This document shows, piece after piece, positions 31,524 to 42,633 of a DNA stretch of 64,000 nucleotides (its first letter is position 1; every line of letters starts with the position of its first letter). Where the stretch lies: the NCBI GenBank assembly GCA_002335605.1, contig BEDY01000003.1, positions 434,001-498,000 of the forward strand. The letters are read 5' to 3'. A program made the position numbers and the translations under genes. The stretch comes from Prillingera fragicola (lineage: Eukaryota; Basidiomycota; Tremellomycetes; Trichosporonales; Trichosporonaceae). The notes under the pieces were generated by a model. That model was not told the DNA's origin. It saw only the letters and a list, made by a program, of their open reading frames with translations, and made no database searches.

Positions 31524-33969
31524 CTAGTACGGCAACCCCCCGTCGCCGGCGCCTCCGGGCTCGTCGAGATCCTGATAGCTGATCCGGCCCCTGCGCGCGC
31601 GCGGGTCCTCGCCGCCAGCCGGCGCAGGTGGGAGGGCGGGTGCGTCCCAGTCCCTGTTCTTTGGTGGTGATCCCATGGGTGCTGCGGCGCCGGATCCCGA
31701 GCCCGAGCCGGACGACGACGAGCCGCCCTGCATCATCATCTGCATGTGCATCATCATCATCATTTGCTGCTGCATGGCCATGTTGAAGCCTGGCTGGTTG
31801 GCTGCGGGGCCAAACATTGCTGCGGCAGCTTTGGTGGGGTTGAACGCTGGGAGCGTGCCGGCCATCGGTGGGAGCTGGTCGTCGATCGCCGCCGGCGTGC
31901 TGGCAGAGGGCTGCATGTGCTGCGGATCGCGGCAGAAGGCGTTGAAAATGGCCAGGTCGTCGACCTTGTCCTGGATATCGCCAGGGTGGCGGGTGAGGAC
32001 GTGCTTGATGACAAACTGGGGCGCCGAGAAGAGCTTGGGGCACTGCTTGCAGCGGTACTTGTCCTGCGACTCCTGCTTGATGCTCGGCGCAGTCAGGCGG
32101 CGGGTCTCGTCCTCGATGTCCCGGCCGCCGTACTCGACAATGTCAATGTCATCGTCGATCAAGCCGCGGACTTTGAGGTCGAGATTCTCAATCCAGCGCT
32201 CATCACTGCTCTTGGACGGGTACGCGAAACGCTTGCCGTCCTTGCCATCCTTGCCGTCCTTGCGCTCGGTGGTAGAGTCGCGACGCTCGGGCTCGCGCTC
32301 ACGGCTCTCACCATCGCCGCCTTCAATAACCTCGTCACCGTCGCCTTTGGTCTCGGTCTTGTCCTCTCCGCGGCCATTCTCCTCGGCAGCTGCCTGAGGC
32401 TCCTCAGGACGCGCACGAACATGGCCAACACACTTGCGCTGCAGCTCCTCGGGGAAAGCAGTTGCGACTACGCAGTAGTAACAAGTATTGAGGCCATGGC
32501 GGAGATACGACACGTACTGGTCGAGCGTAATCTTGGCCTTGCGCACACGCTGGTCCTCGTCGAGATCGTCGCCATCCAGGCTGTCGCGAGCAAGCAGACG
32601 GGCAACAACGTCGGCGACAACATCAGAACCCCGCTCGCGCAGACCGGGAACAGTCTCCTTGGCCTCGCCTTCTCCCTCCTCGGCCTTGTCCTCGGGCTTG
32701 TCCTCACCCTCGGTCGCCTCCACGGGCGACTCCTCCTTCTCGAGAAGCTCGTCCTCGAGCGAGCGCGCAATGTCGCGAGCCTGAACAACGTCCGTCTCCA
32801 AGCGCTGCAGAGTGTGCGAGATCGCTGGAGCAACGCGTATGCGTCCAACTATAGGTGTCGCGTTCACGCCCATGTGGAAGGTGAAATTGTCCACCTTGGA
32901 GCCATCGATAGTCGTAACAGCGTCATCGACGTTGACGCCTTCAGCGTACTGCGCCCATCCGACACGGTGGAAGCCCCGCTTCGCCGATGGCTCCGAGAGC
33001 GCGAGCCACTGGAATCCCTCGTGCTTGGCAAACACCTCCTCGAGCTCCTTGCGGCGTGTTGAGGGTGGGACAGTCTTGACAAAGACTTGACCAGGGCGTG
33101 GTGGAACCTCGATCTTGAGTGGGTCGAAGCCGTCCTCGCCAAGAGCACGATCCAGGCCTTCTGGCTCCTCGCGCTGGCCCATCTTGTCCTCAGTCTGTTC
33201 GAAATCCACGTCGTCCCACTTGCCATCGCGCAGCTCGGTAATGTACTGCTCGGCGGTAGGCACACGTCCCTGACGGTTGACCCTCCGGCGGAGGGCAGCG
33301 GCTTCCGGGGCGGGAGAGTAGCGCTCCTTGAACCATGCCTCGTCGCGGTGTGTCAAGTAAATGCCAAAGAGTTGCCTCGAAGTGTACTCTTTCCGGTACC
33401 GCTCGTAACGCTTGGCCATGCCATGCTTCTCAATGAGGACAGACTCAGGCAAGAGGCCGCTCTCGACGTCGCTGCGGATGCGCCGCAAGTCCTCGTCATC
33501 TGAGCGAGCGGTCTGGGGATGCGACGAGCGGAACCACTCGGCAAACTGCTTAAAGGGCAAGAGATAGTCGAGACTGGCGGGATCGGGCAGAGACTGATAC
33601 CGCGACGGAGGGGAAGGGGAACGGACACGTTGGCGCTGGTGGGAATATCCAGGCGAAGGGGAGCGACGGCGCTTGCGGTCTGTGAGAGTGTCAGTCTCCA
33701 TGTCAAGCCCAGTCACAACTCTGCGCACCATAGTCGTCTGACCAGCGGTCGTCATACTCCCTCCGTCCGCCGCCCTCGTAATGACGGTCTGCGTCATAGC
33801 CACGCGGGGGTCCGTCCATGTGAGGAGGAACATCGGCGTGGCGAGGGGGGGCAGGAGCAAATCCGCTACGGGAGAATCCAGGACGCGAATCGTCACCTTC
33901 GCGCTGGGGAGAGCGAATAGGCGAGTCGCCAGATTGTGGACGCTCGGGCAATGAAGAGTAGCCGGACAT
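31524..33969 (-). CDS. ARS2/SERRATE-like RNA-processing protein
   Basis: Homologue of ARS2 (SERRATE in plants, Pir2 in fission yeast), a nuclear zinc-finger scaffold that links the cap-binding complex to RNA processing or decay. Exons 33720..33969 and 31524..33679 (40-nt intron, weak GTTGTG donor) encode 801 aa. N terminus: Arg/Pro/Asp-rich low complexity with an RKRRRSPSP motif. The SERRATE/Ars2 N-terminal helix block is LLPFKQFAEWFRSSH; an RRM-like fold spans KTVPPSTRRKELEEVF to FHRVGWAQY. Two zinc-binding blocks are seen: the ARS2 CYYC motif in GLNTCYYCVVA, and the C2H2 finger YRCKQCPKLF with H...H in KHVLTRH. The C-terminal ISYQDLDEPGG matches the family's short conserved tail. A Met/Gln run precedes it. 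Confidence 0.92.
31734..31779. repeat. ATG-triplet repeat encoding a Met-rich run in ARS2
   Basis: Plus strand is rich in CAT triplets; on minus it reads MQQQMMMMMHMQMMMQ. It is an in-frame triplet microsatellite inside the ARS2 C-terminal region. Confidence 0.85.
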
Positions 33970-34682
33970 TTTCTAGACGTCAGCGCAGCCTTGACGATGA
34001 ACCTACAGTTCTAACTGTACAGATGCTGAATGTACTTGATTAGGGGCTATGCTAGTGTTGAAGATAGCCGCGAGGTGAATTCAACTGGGATTGTGTAATG
34101 ACGAACAGAACGTTGTGAGCGACATGACTAGGAAGTTGGCAAATGATATCTACCTGTAAGGGATCTGTAGGCGTGCCGTTCCAAGTGGCAGTGTCTCGGT
34201 AGTCTGCGCGGCAGCTATAGCAGCAAGCGGACGACGGCGATGTTTGAGACAGACTGCTACCAATGGAAGGATTGGTATGGAAGGAGGATCACCTGTAGTG
34301 GAGGAGATTGTGTTCGAGCTGCTTGGTCGCGCGTCGGTCCAGCCCAAGGGCGCTTCAGGGCACAACCCACGTGGCAGGAAATTACTCCAAGATGCCGCAA
34401 TGTGAAGGAGTGTGGCAGCGCTGATTTGGGCGGAATCAAATAATGCGGCTTTGCGGCTAGTGGATTGGGCCCCGGATTGTCAATGCCCTGAAATGCCCCG
34501 CCGAAGCCCCCGGCAACTCGGTCGTTGTCGGTCCGTCGAGTGTCGTCACCTGCCCATCATTGTCAAGACCGGTCAATACTATTCTCTCTCTCTCTCACTG
34601 CTGCTGCTTCGTTCATCTCTCTTACTGTTCTTTCTCTTCATCCCTCCTTCTTCCCACACTCTAGCCCACTTCCCCTCCAACC
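33970..34682. promoter_or_regulatory. Divergent promoter, ARS2 / NIPSNAP
   Basis: 713 bp between starts at 33969 (minus) and 34683 (plus). A TCTCTC run at 34583-34597 and further C/T-rich sequence up to 34680 precede the NIPSNAP ATG, typical of fungal core promoters and leaders. No other site was identified. Confidence 0.45.
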
Positions 34683-35866
34683 ATGATTCGCAGGGCTCTT
34701 GTAAGCAGCCCTCTTAACGCGAGCCGCGCCTTTGCATTCGCGCCCATGCGCTCGCTGCACAACACTGCCATCACTCTTGCACCTCCCAACAAGCCAGAGG
34801 CTGCTGCCGAAGGAGCTGCCGCCACTGAGGGCGAGGCCGAGCCACCCAAGAAGGCATCGCTCATTGGAGTGAGTACGCGCGCCGGACACGCAATGCGACA
34901 ATGCTGACCCAGACAGTCTCTGTTCTACGGCTCCGACAAGGCCAAGGCCGAGGGCGACGTTCATCTCCCTGAAGGCCAGCACTCCAAGCTCGTTGGCCGC
35001 GGCAAGTACGTTCACGAGAAGATTACCCACGCCGTAATTCCAGCCAAGAGGGACGAGTACGTCGAGGCTGCTGAAAAGTACTTTACAACCCTCATCAAGG
35101 ACCACGAGCAGCTCGGCGGAGTCAAGCTCACTGGAAGCTGGGAGACGATTATCGGCGCTGTTGGAAACTTTACCCACATCCTGGAGCACGATGGATATGC
35201 CGGTTATGACGAGATGCGCGTTGCGGCAGCCAACAACAAGGTGAGTGGCGTCGCTCAGGACAGCGGCCATCGGAACTGACCCCCACATAGACTCTCCGGG
35301 AGCACGAGAAGGCGTTCCTTGCGTGCGTTCAGACTCGCGAGCACCAGATCGTGTCCGAGTTCTCCTTCTGGCCTTCTTCGCCTCCCCACAACAGCGGCTA
35401 CCCTAATGGCGGCATCTACGAGATGCGCACCTACCAGCTTCAGCCCGGCAAGTTGCTCGAGTGGGAGACTTCGTGGCGTCGTGGAATCGAGGCTCGTCGC
35501 CGCTTTGTCGTGAGTATCTCGGATCATGCAGAGGTTCTATGGCTGACATCTTCTAGGAGCCCGTGGGAGCATTCTTCGCCCAGATCGGTCAGCTGCACGA
35601 GGTCCACCACCTGTGGCAGTACCCGTAAGTCACTATTAGCTTTCGTGTGGTCAAGGCTGACGCTCGGGACAGGGACATGGCTGCACGCAAGGCGACCAGG
35701 GAGAAGGCTTGGGGTGTTGGAAGCTGGGCAAACACCGTCAAAGAGGTAAGGCGCTTTCGGGACCACTGCTCAGAGCGCGCGCTGACGGCTAAACCAGACT
35801 GTGTCGGTCACCAAGTCGATGCAGACCTCGATCATGGTTCCCTGCAGTTGGAGCCCGCTGCATTGA
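34683..35866 (+). CDS. NIPSNAP-family mitochondrial protein
   Basis: NIPSNAP family protein, mitochondrial in animals and fungi; biochemical role unclear (linked to mitophagy signalling in mammals). Six exons, 34683..34868, 34917..35240, 35291..35509, 35557..35624, 35673..35745 and 35798..35866, encode 312 aa. The first 35 residues are basic, Ser/Ala-rich and lack acids (MIRRALVSSP...MRSLHNT), a good mitochondrial presequence. Core motifs are KYVHEKITHAVIPAKRDEY, LTGSWETIIGAVGNFTHILEHDGY, IYEMRTYQLQPGKLLEWE and LHEVHHLWQYPDMAARKATREKAW, giving the two dimeric alpha-beta-barrel halves. The protein ends VPCSWSPLH, a conserved NIPSNAP-style C terminus. Confidence 0.95.
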
Positions 35867-36453
35867 GGTGGGAGACTTGGCGGCAGCAACCCTGCATCAA
35901 CATTATTTACCCAGGCTGTAGTAGAGCGCGTGAATACGGGCGCAACGAAGGGCAATTATGCGGTTGTGTGAATGAAACTCGGGTATATGACAGATGGACT
36001 CAAACTTGGAGCACTGACTCGCACGCTGACAACGTGAGAACTGATTAGGCCAGATCGCACACCGTCTACCGCTTGTACCCACCTACGACACATTCATTCA
36101 GCTTCACACCGTCAATCGTGTCTTCCTGCTTGGCTGGTAATGGTCAACGACCCGTCTCTGGGGCGCGTGGGATGACGTGTGGCAGGGGTCCGTGCGCAGT
36201 GTGTGTACTCCTGGTGGTGGCAAAACAGTGTAATAGTGTAGGATCATTGTTGTTGACTTTGCCTTCCTCCACTCACTCTCACTCTCCTCTACTCCCCATT
36301 CCTCTTGGAACACCATTTACTCTGCACCTCTTGAGGTGCTCCAACACACAGCAAGTCGTACCCTTATCCCTCCTCTCTCCTTCACACCGTCCTCCGTCAA
36401 TCTCCATCTGGCTGTGGGCGTCACTCCGACCCGGGCTGTGCCCAGCAAGCACC
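35867..36453. other. Intergenic region
   Basis: Tandem genes on the plus strand flank this gap. It holds the 3' flank of NIPSNAP and the presumed promoter of the coiled-coil gene, with C/T-rich stretches at 36260-36310 and 36360-36400. Confidence 0.45.
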
Positions 36454-39400
36454 ATGCCTTCCGCCCAGCCGCCGCGCAACATATTCAACAAGGCAGCGTT
36501 TCCCAGAGAGCCTACCCCTATAGCGTTTGGGTTCGCCCAGCCAGGCTACTCTCGCAAGGTTGGCTCCCTCGCTGTCCCCGACTCTAGCCTCACCAGTACC
36601 CCCGGCGCCTCCGGCTCTGGGTTTACCAGCCGCGACCCCGAGGCGGCCACGCACAAAGACGAAGTCATACCGCCCCCCGCTCCCTTCCACGACGCTCCGG
36701 CACCTCATTTCCCGACTGGATTCCCCTCGAACCGCGGCCCTTTTGCGTTTGGCAGAAAGAGCCCCATCTCTGCCTCGTCAACGTCGAGCACACCTCGCCG
36801 TTCTGTACCTCTTCTTTTCCCTCCACCACAAGAAACCATGAAGCAGCCTTCAGTTGAGGCTGACAAGCACCCCGAGGACAGCTCCACGATGGCCGTCGAT
36901 GAGTCCGGCGACGAGTGCAATCTCCAGCAGGATGTCAAACCACTCGTTCTTCGTCGTCCGCCTTCCCCGGACTCTCTTGCGCACCAGCGCCAGGCTGGAT
37001 CGGAGCAGGAGCGCGTGCAACAGCTCATTGACGATACCGACCCGTTTCGCCCACATGCCATGGACATGCTTTCCTCCCCGCCTGGTGGCCACCGGCAGCA
37101 GTCGTTCCCCGAGTTTGAGTTAGAGGATGGGTTTGAGGCATCTCGCAGGTTTGAGCCTGAGTAAGCCCCAGATTTGGAATCGCCGTGCTGATACCTCAGT
37201 TTCAGAGGACAGGACGTGTTCGACGCGCCGATGGCACACAGCCCGTTCGCCCCCGTCAACGGACTTGAACCGCTTGACTCCGAGGCCAAGAGGGGTTCCA
37301 CCTTCCTTCTCCAAAGATCCGTCGAGCACCACATTGACCGGGAAGGCTCTCGTCAAAGTCATCGCAGACACGATGGGCGCCACATCCAGGTCAAACAGGA
37401 GACGAGCCGCGACCGTGGCAAAATGTCCCACTCACGCTCACCGGAGCGATATAACCCCCTGCAGGAGGCTGCAAGGCAGATGGAGGAGAACGAGGAGCAA
37501 ATCCAGCTCTTGCGCAACGACAATGACGAGCTCACAATTCGGCTTGAGACCCTGGAGAAAGAGAAGGCCGAGCTGGACGGCCTGGTCAAGAGTCTGCGCA
37601 CCGAGCTTCAGGTCGCCAAGGGGGATAACGAGACGGTCAAGCTGGCCAAGGAGAACTCGATCAAGAGTGCGCGTGCCCAAGTTGCCAAGTTGGCTGCTAG
37701 CGTCAGGGTGACTGAGGCTACGGTTTCTGAACTCAAGAGGGTGACTGTGGTGCGGCAGAAGGCGCAAGACGCTGCCTTGGCGAGTGCGGGCGAAGCAAAG
37801 GAGGGGTTGAGCAAAGAGCTTGCACAATGCAAGGATGGTGAGTGCGTGGCAAGGCCGTGACTGATCAGCAGCTCTGGTTACCACTGCCAAGGAAGCGGCT
37901 GCCGCTGGGCGAAAGGCTGTGGCGAGCCTGAAGGCCCAGGAGGAGGAGAAGGTCAAGATCATTGAGGAGCTTACTGACAGTGAGTGTCTCAAGATCGGCA
38001 ATGGCTAAGGACAGAAATTAATGATCTCACGGCGTCGCTGAAGGTGGAGGAAGCTCGCAGCCAGCAGCTTGCCGAGCAGCATGACAAGCTGATGAGCTCC
38101 TTTGGTGGGGACTTTGAAACATTCATGTCTCAGCTGAGAGAGTAAGTGCGCATATGGTACAACAGCCTGACACACCAGACTGTCCAAGAGCGGATATCTC
38201 ACTGCTGATGTCGTGACTAGCCTCAAGAATGAGATTGCGAGCAGGGAGTCAGAGTAAGCCTCACACAGGCAGGGACCACAACAACAAGGCACAGCCTGCA
38301 AGGAGCTTGCCACGAGGTGTCAGCCAAGGAGGAAATCATCGCCGACCTCACAGCCCAGATCGAGGCGAGCAAGGGCTCTGTGATGGAGGTCCAAAAGTCT
38401 CTTGATGCACAGGCGGTGCAGCATGAGAAGGAGATGCAGGCCTTCAAGGCTCTGCAGGTGGAGACAGAGGCAAAGTTGTCGGCTGAAAGGAATCAGTGGG
38501 TCTCCTCTCCTTGGGATGCGCTAACGAAAGGCTGCAAGCACAAAACGAGGCTCTCACTCGCCAGACCCAGGAGCTGCAGACAGCTCTGGTGGAGACAGAC
38601 GCCTCCGCGAGGGAGAAGGAGATGTCGCTCCGCGAAGCCATTACCGTCGCCAAGGCTGATTGCCGAGCTCAACACTCGCCTCAAGGACAAGGAGAGTCAC
38701 ATCAAGAGTTTGGATGCGCTTGTCAAGTCTGCCGAGGGTTCTGCCAAGGCGGTCAGAGAGGAGCTCGATGCGCAAAAGAGTGCGATGCAGATGGCGGTGA
38801 GTTCTCCTCGATCGTCTCAGCTGATGATAGTCTTCAACCTATGCGTCGGAGGTTGAGGATCTCCGTTCCGCGCTCTCCACCGTGGGTTCACCCACACGTT
38901 ATGTTGCTGACATGTAAGGAACGGGCCAAAGCCAAGAACCTCGGCAGCCTCCAAGTCACAGTCCAAGTTCAAGAAGCCGAGCTCAAGTCACTGACAACTG
39001 AGCTCAGTGCCAAGTCAGCCGACGTGCTGTCTCTCACTGGAGATCTTGGTAAGAGGCAGCAGGAAGTGGCCACGCTTTCGGAGAAGCTTGAGGCACAGAT
39101 CAAGCGACGACCGGAAGGAACTGCGTTGTCTAGGTGGCATGCGAAGAAAATGGTAATTATTTCGTGTTTTTTTTTTCACAACTGGTGCTAACGCTACAGA
39201 CTGCCGAGGACACAGGTGAGCTGCATGGTGTAGGCATGCTGACCATAAGAACTTGTCACTGCTGTTGAATGTGAGTACACAGCCAGTGTGTGTGGCTCAC
39301 AGCAGCTGTCGCGCAGAGGGAAGTGGCAGACAAGGCCTCCCGAATTCAGATGCTACAGACGATGCTGGAGCAGGCTCAGGCGAGGGCTGCCCCTCCACCC

Positions 39401-40090
39401 ACGGAAGCGGCACTTGCAACACCACTGACAGTGAGAGATGTTATCGACCAATGCTGACCGCAGAATGCCAAGGCTCCACGCGCTCCAAGACTGCCGCCCC
39501 CACCAAGCTCACCGCTCACGGCCACGGAAGTAGGTCCAACATTCAGTGTCAACTGACCACAGCTCCTCTCCTCGCCCAAGCCCACATCCCCGCGGCACCC
39601 AGCCTCTCCGACTCGCCCACCCCAGACCCAGCTCGCAGGTGGCAAGCGTAAGCTTCTTGACATGGACCAAGCAGCGGACGCGTGCGAGGACCGCTTCCGC
39701 GACGACGGCATCGGACAGTTCAGCAGCAGTGGCACTCGTGGCGCTACCCCACCGCCTGTGCCGAGCACGAGCAAGACCAGCAGCAAGCCTCCCCTCAAGA
39801 AGATGGACACCAAGAAGGCGGATCCCAAGAAAGTGGAACTCAAGAAGGCCCCGGCAAAGCCAAAGTTGCCACTGAGCACGGCAGCCAAGCCGAGCAGCGT
39901 CGCAAAGCCCAGTAACAATGCCAAGCCAAGTCGCAAAGTGAGTTCTGCCCAAAGCTGTGCTGACAGACAGTCCGCTCGCCTTTCGACCACGACGCCAGCA
40001 CCCCCTGGTCCCTCGCAGGCCAATGTGCCAGCCGGTACCCTCGTCCCGGCCTCGCAGGACGAGCCCACGGCTTCGGCGTCTCAGATTTGA
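36454..40090 (+). CDS. Long coiled-coil protein, unknown role, apparent frameshift
   Basis: I do not recognise the family. The splice model has 15 exons from 36454..37160 to 39971..40090, with introns mostly 32-47 nt and micro-exons of 16 nt (39200..39215) and 21 nt (39250..39270). It gives about 1041 aa: disordered N-terminal 320 residues (Pro/Ser-rich, start MPSAQPPRNIF), then about 500 residues of coiled coil (for example QIQLLRNDNDELTIRLETLEK, split here as two parts around NDNDE), and a basic Pro/Lys/Ser-rich tail. Exon phases agree except in exon 7 (38531..38796): the coil reads ...REAITVAK in one frame and resumes LIAELNTRLKDKE one base later near 38654. The summed exon length is one base over a multiple of three. 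This may be a sequencing indel, a real mutation, or an intron I missed. Architecture suits a structural or tethering protein; no specific function is claimed. Confidence 0.7.
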
Positions 40091-40157
40091 TCACTCGTAC
40101 AATTTGTACTACTTGGCCAATAGGCGCCATGCATAGTATCATGTCTACAACTTCTCT

Positions 40158-41417
40158 TTATGCACTACTAACCAAGCCTTCGGCCTTAGCAAAAGCGTCG
40201 AGCGCCTTGCCAACAGCCTGCTTATCCTGCTCCCCACCAAGAGCATTCCTCACAGCCCGCCGCCCAAGTTCTACCAACTCTGCCCGCCCGAGCCGAAAGT
40301 GCGTAGCAGCATGCAAGTGCTCCTCCGAGCTGCTCGCTCCAAACACCCCTACGTCGTCCGTACCGAGTGACAAGGCGCCGCCAGACGCCCACCACCATCC
40401 GAAATGATGATCCACGAAGCCGGCCGCACACTGGTCAGAAGCCGGGAGCATGCCAGCGAGGACGTTGCACGAGAGACACAGTTCAGGCGCAATGCCTTCG
40501 GCGAGGATACGGTAGCGCATAGCGCCTGGTACGTGGATGGCGTGTCCCAACCGCACAGGGTGCCAGGAGAGGAGTTCTTCGAGCTCGTCCTCGCGCGACG
40601 ACGCTGGGACCTCGGCAAAGTGCAGCACGCACGGGAGGCCGGCCTTGTGTGCGCGTTGGAAGGGTGGGCGGAGCGCGGCGATGCCTTCTGCGGCACCGTT
40701 TGCGGCTGGCGCGTTCGGGTCGCCGCACACGTCGAGGCCGACGACGGGGTGGCCCTCGCCTTTGAGCTTGAGGGCTAGGTCTACTGTCGCGTTGGCTGCT
40801 GCTGCGTCGTGCTTTGCGCGGTCCACGCTGAGAATTAGATGGACGCGCATACGGTCTCCGGACGGCGACGCGTTCCATGCTCCAAGCTCTGAGAGGACGG
40901 CGCGGATCGTCTCCTCTGCCGTGGTCGCGCCCGTGGGACTCCCTGGCGCGCCCCCTGTGCCGGCTAGAGGACGCGGGGTGGTGCGGAGCTCAAGGTAGGT
41001 GACGCCGTCGTCGGCGAACATCTGAAGCACCGCGCGAGTCGCACGGGTCAGTGCGTGGGGAGTGTTGATGAGGTGGTAAATGTAGGTGTTGAAGTGGCTG
41101 AAGAAGCTGTATCGTCAGAAATGATGCGTTGGGGACATACGCGTCAATGCCTTGCGCGCCACTTGGGTCAGCGAGAGCCGTTGCAGGGGGTTCGAGGGCA
41201 AGATCTGGCTCTGCAGCGCGGCGTTCCTCCCAGATCATCTGCAGGACGTCGCGAGTGATACTGCCAGTGAGGTGCGCGTGGAGCTACGGGTCAGCGATCG
41301 GCAGTGATACCGACGCGCACGCCAGGTGGTACACACCTCGACCTTGGGCAGCCTCTGACAGAAGTCGAGATCCGGAGCAGAGCTCGATCCCGCGCTTGTC
41401 GTGTTCGTCGTAGCCAT
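40158..41417 (-). CDS. Adenosine deaminase-like protein (ADAL/N6-methyl-AMP deaminase type)
   Basis: Metal-dependent deaminase of the ADAL/MAPDA group, which in plants and animals removes methylamine from N6-methyl-AMP to give IMP. Exons 41337..41417, 41141..41283 and 40158..41106 encode 390 aa. Motifs in order: PKVELHAHLTGSI (metal-binding HxH), YLELRTTPR, VGLDVCGDP, LHFAEVP, RLGHAIHV, LSCNVLAG and SLGTDDVGVFG (metal-binding and catalytic Asp pair). The YLELRTTPR and TDDVGVF forms point to ADAL rather than classical adenosine deaminase or adenine deaminase. It is divergent, 186 bp away, from a methyltransferase gene. Confidence 0.88.
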
Positions 41418-41603
41418 TGTATGTAGTGTCAAATCGCTTATAGTGTGATAATGCAACGTCAACAACATACTTGGTCGACCTCCACTTTCCATCCACCCGC
41501 CCAGTCGATTTTCCGCGGCACAATGTTGACACTCGACTCGAAGTCCACTCAACTCTCGCGTCGCCGTCTCATTAGCAACTGGACCCCACCCAGAGCCACA
41601 AAG
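41418..41603. promoter_or_regulatory. Short divergent promoter, ADAL-like / METTL21-like
   Basis: Only 186 bp separate the two chosen ATGs. An upstream in-frame Met for the methyltransferase at 41523 would shrink this to 105 bp. Confidence 0.45.
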
Positions 41604-42374
41604 ATGGACCCTCCCCTTCCTGCTCCCTTCACCAAACACCTTGCGACGCTGCACCACCCCCTCCCACGCAGCACAACCACCCTCGCCCTCCGCCAACAGG
41701 CCCACACCGCCGAAGGTGAGAGCACGGGCACGACCGGCTCGACCCTCTGGCTCGGCGGCCAGGTCCTGAGCGCCTACCTCGCCTCCCTCCCCCAGTTCAA
41801 GCCCGGGCCAAACGGGAAGCGGAAACGCGCACTCGAGCTCGGCGCGGGGATAGGCTACTGCTCCCTCGTCCTCGCGAGCCAGGGGTACGATGTTGTCGCG
41901 ACGGATATCGAGCCGGCGCTCTCGACCGTGCTCGCGCCCAACGTGCATGCCAATGCGGGTGTCATTGGGGGTATCCCTGGTGCGGGCGCGGTGATGGCAC
42001 AGGAGTGTGACTGGCTCAAGATCCAGGCCGAGGACGAGGCGGGTGTCGCGAAGGAAGAGGAGGAGAATGACCTGATCGTGACCGCCGACACTATCTATGC
42101 CAACGACATGGCGCCGCCCCTTTGGGCCGCGTTGAAGCGCTACGGTCGGCGCGTGGGTGGCGACGACGCAAAGTCGCCCACAATCTATGTCGCGCTCGAA
42201 CGGCGGGATCCAAAGCTCACCGACTTTGCGTTGCAGATGGGCCGAGACGCAGGGTGTGAGTTGCGCCGCGTCAGTGCGGGGCGGATGGGGAAGAGTATCC
42301 AGCAGGCTGGGTGGGGGTGGGATGCTGCCGAGTGGTCTGATGTGGAGATCTGGAAGGGTAAATGGCGATCATAG
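41604..42374 (+). CDS. METTL21-like (Methyltransf_16) methyltransferase
   Basis: SAM-dependent class I methyltransferase of the METTL21/Methyltransf_16 family, whose studied members methylate lysines on proteins such as chaperones and translation factors; the substrate here is unknown. A single exon encodes 256 aa. Motifs are TGSTLWLGGQVLSAYL before the core, motif I LELGAGIGYCSL, the acidic strand-2 end VVATDIEP, and DLIVTADTIYANDMAPPLWAAL at the motif-IV position. The ATG at 41604 has a good context (AAAGATGG); an upstream Met at 41523 would add 27 residues. The C terminus WKGKWRS is intact. Confidence 0.85.
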   Translation: MDPPLPAPFTKHLATLHHPLPRSTTTLALRQQAHTAEGESTGTTGSTLWLGGQVLSAYLASLPQFKPGPNGKRKRALELGAGIGYCSLVLASQGYDVVATDIEPALSTVLAPNVHANAGVIGGIPGAGAVMAQECDWLKIQAEDEAGVAKEEEENDLIVTADTIYANDMAPPLWAALKRYGRRVGGDDAKSPTIYVALERRDPKLTDFALQMGRDAGCELRRVSAGRMGKSIQQAGWGWDAAEWSDVEIWKGKWRS

Positions 42375-42633
42375 AGTCTAGATGGACATGTATTTCTAGC
42401 AGCGCATGGGAAACAAGCAATGCATAATGCAGGGGGCGCCGAGGCGCCGGATGGGTGGCTCAGCCATGGGTAGCGGTTATCAAGTCTATTTAACGGCAGT
42501 GTCGCTAAGAAAGTGTCTGCCCGTGTGGGTGGCAGGCATGGTCCGTCGTTATGAAGGTGCGTGGGCGTAGCCGTTGTCGGCAGGGCGTGAAGGTGAGAGG
42601 GAGGAAGGAGGATGGGGATGGAGAAGAAAAGAA
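42375..42633. other. Convergent 3' gap
   Basis: Holds the 3' flanks of the methyltransferase and KRE6/SKN1 genes. No gene recognised. Confidence 0.4.

Noticed and set aside
31746..33062. 438-codon plus-strand frame
   Set aside because: It lies wholly antisense to the well-supported ARS2 gene and shows only the Leu/Val-rich pattern expected of an antisense of charged sequence.
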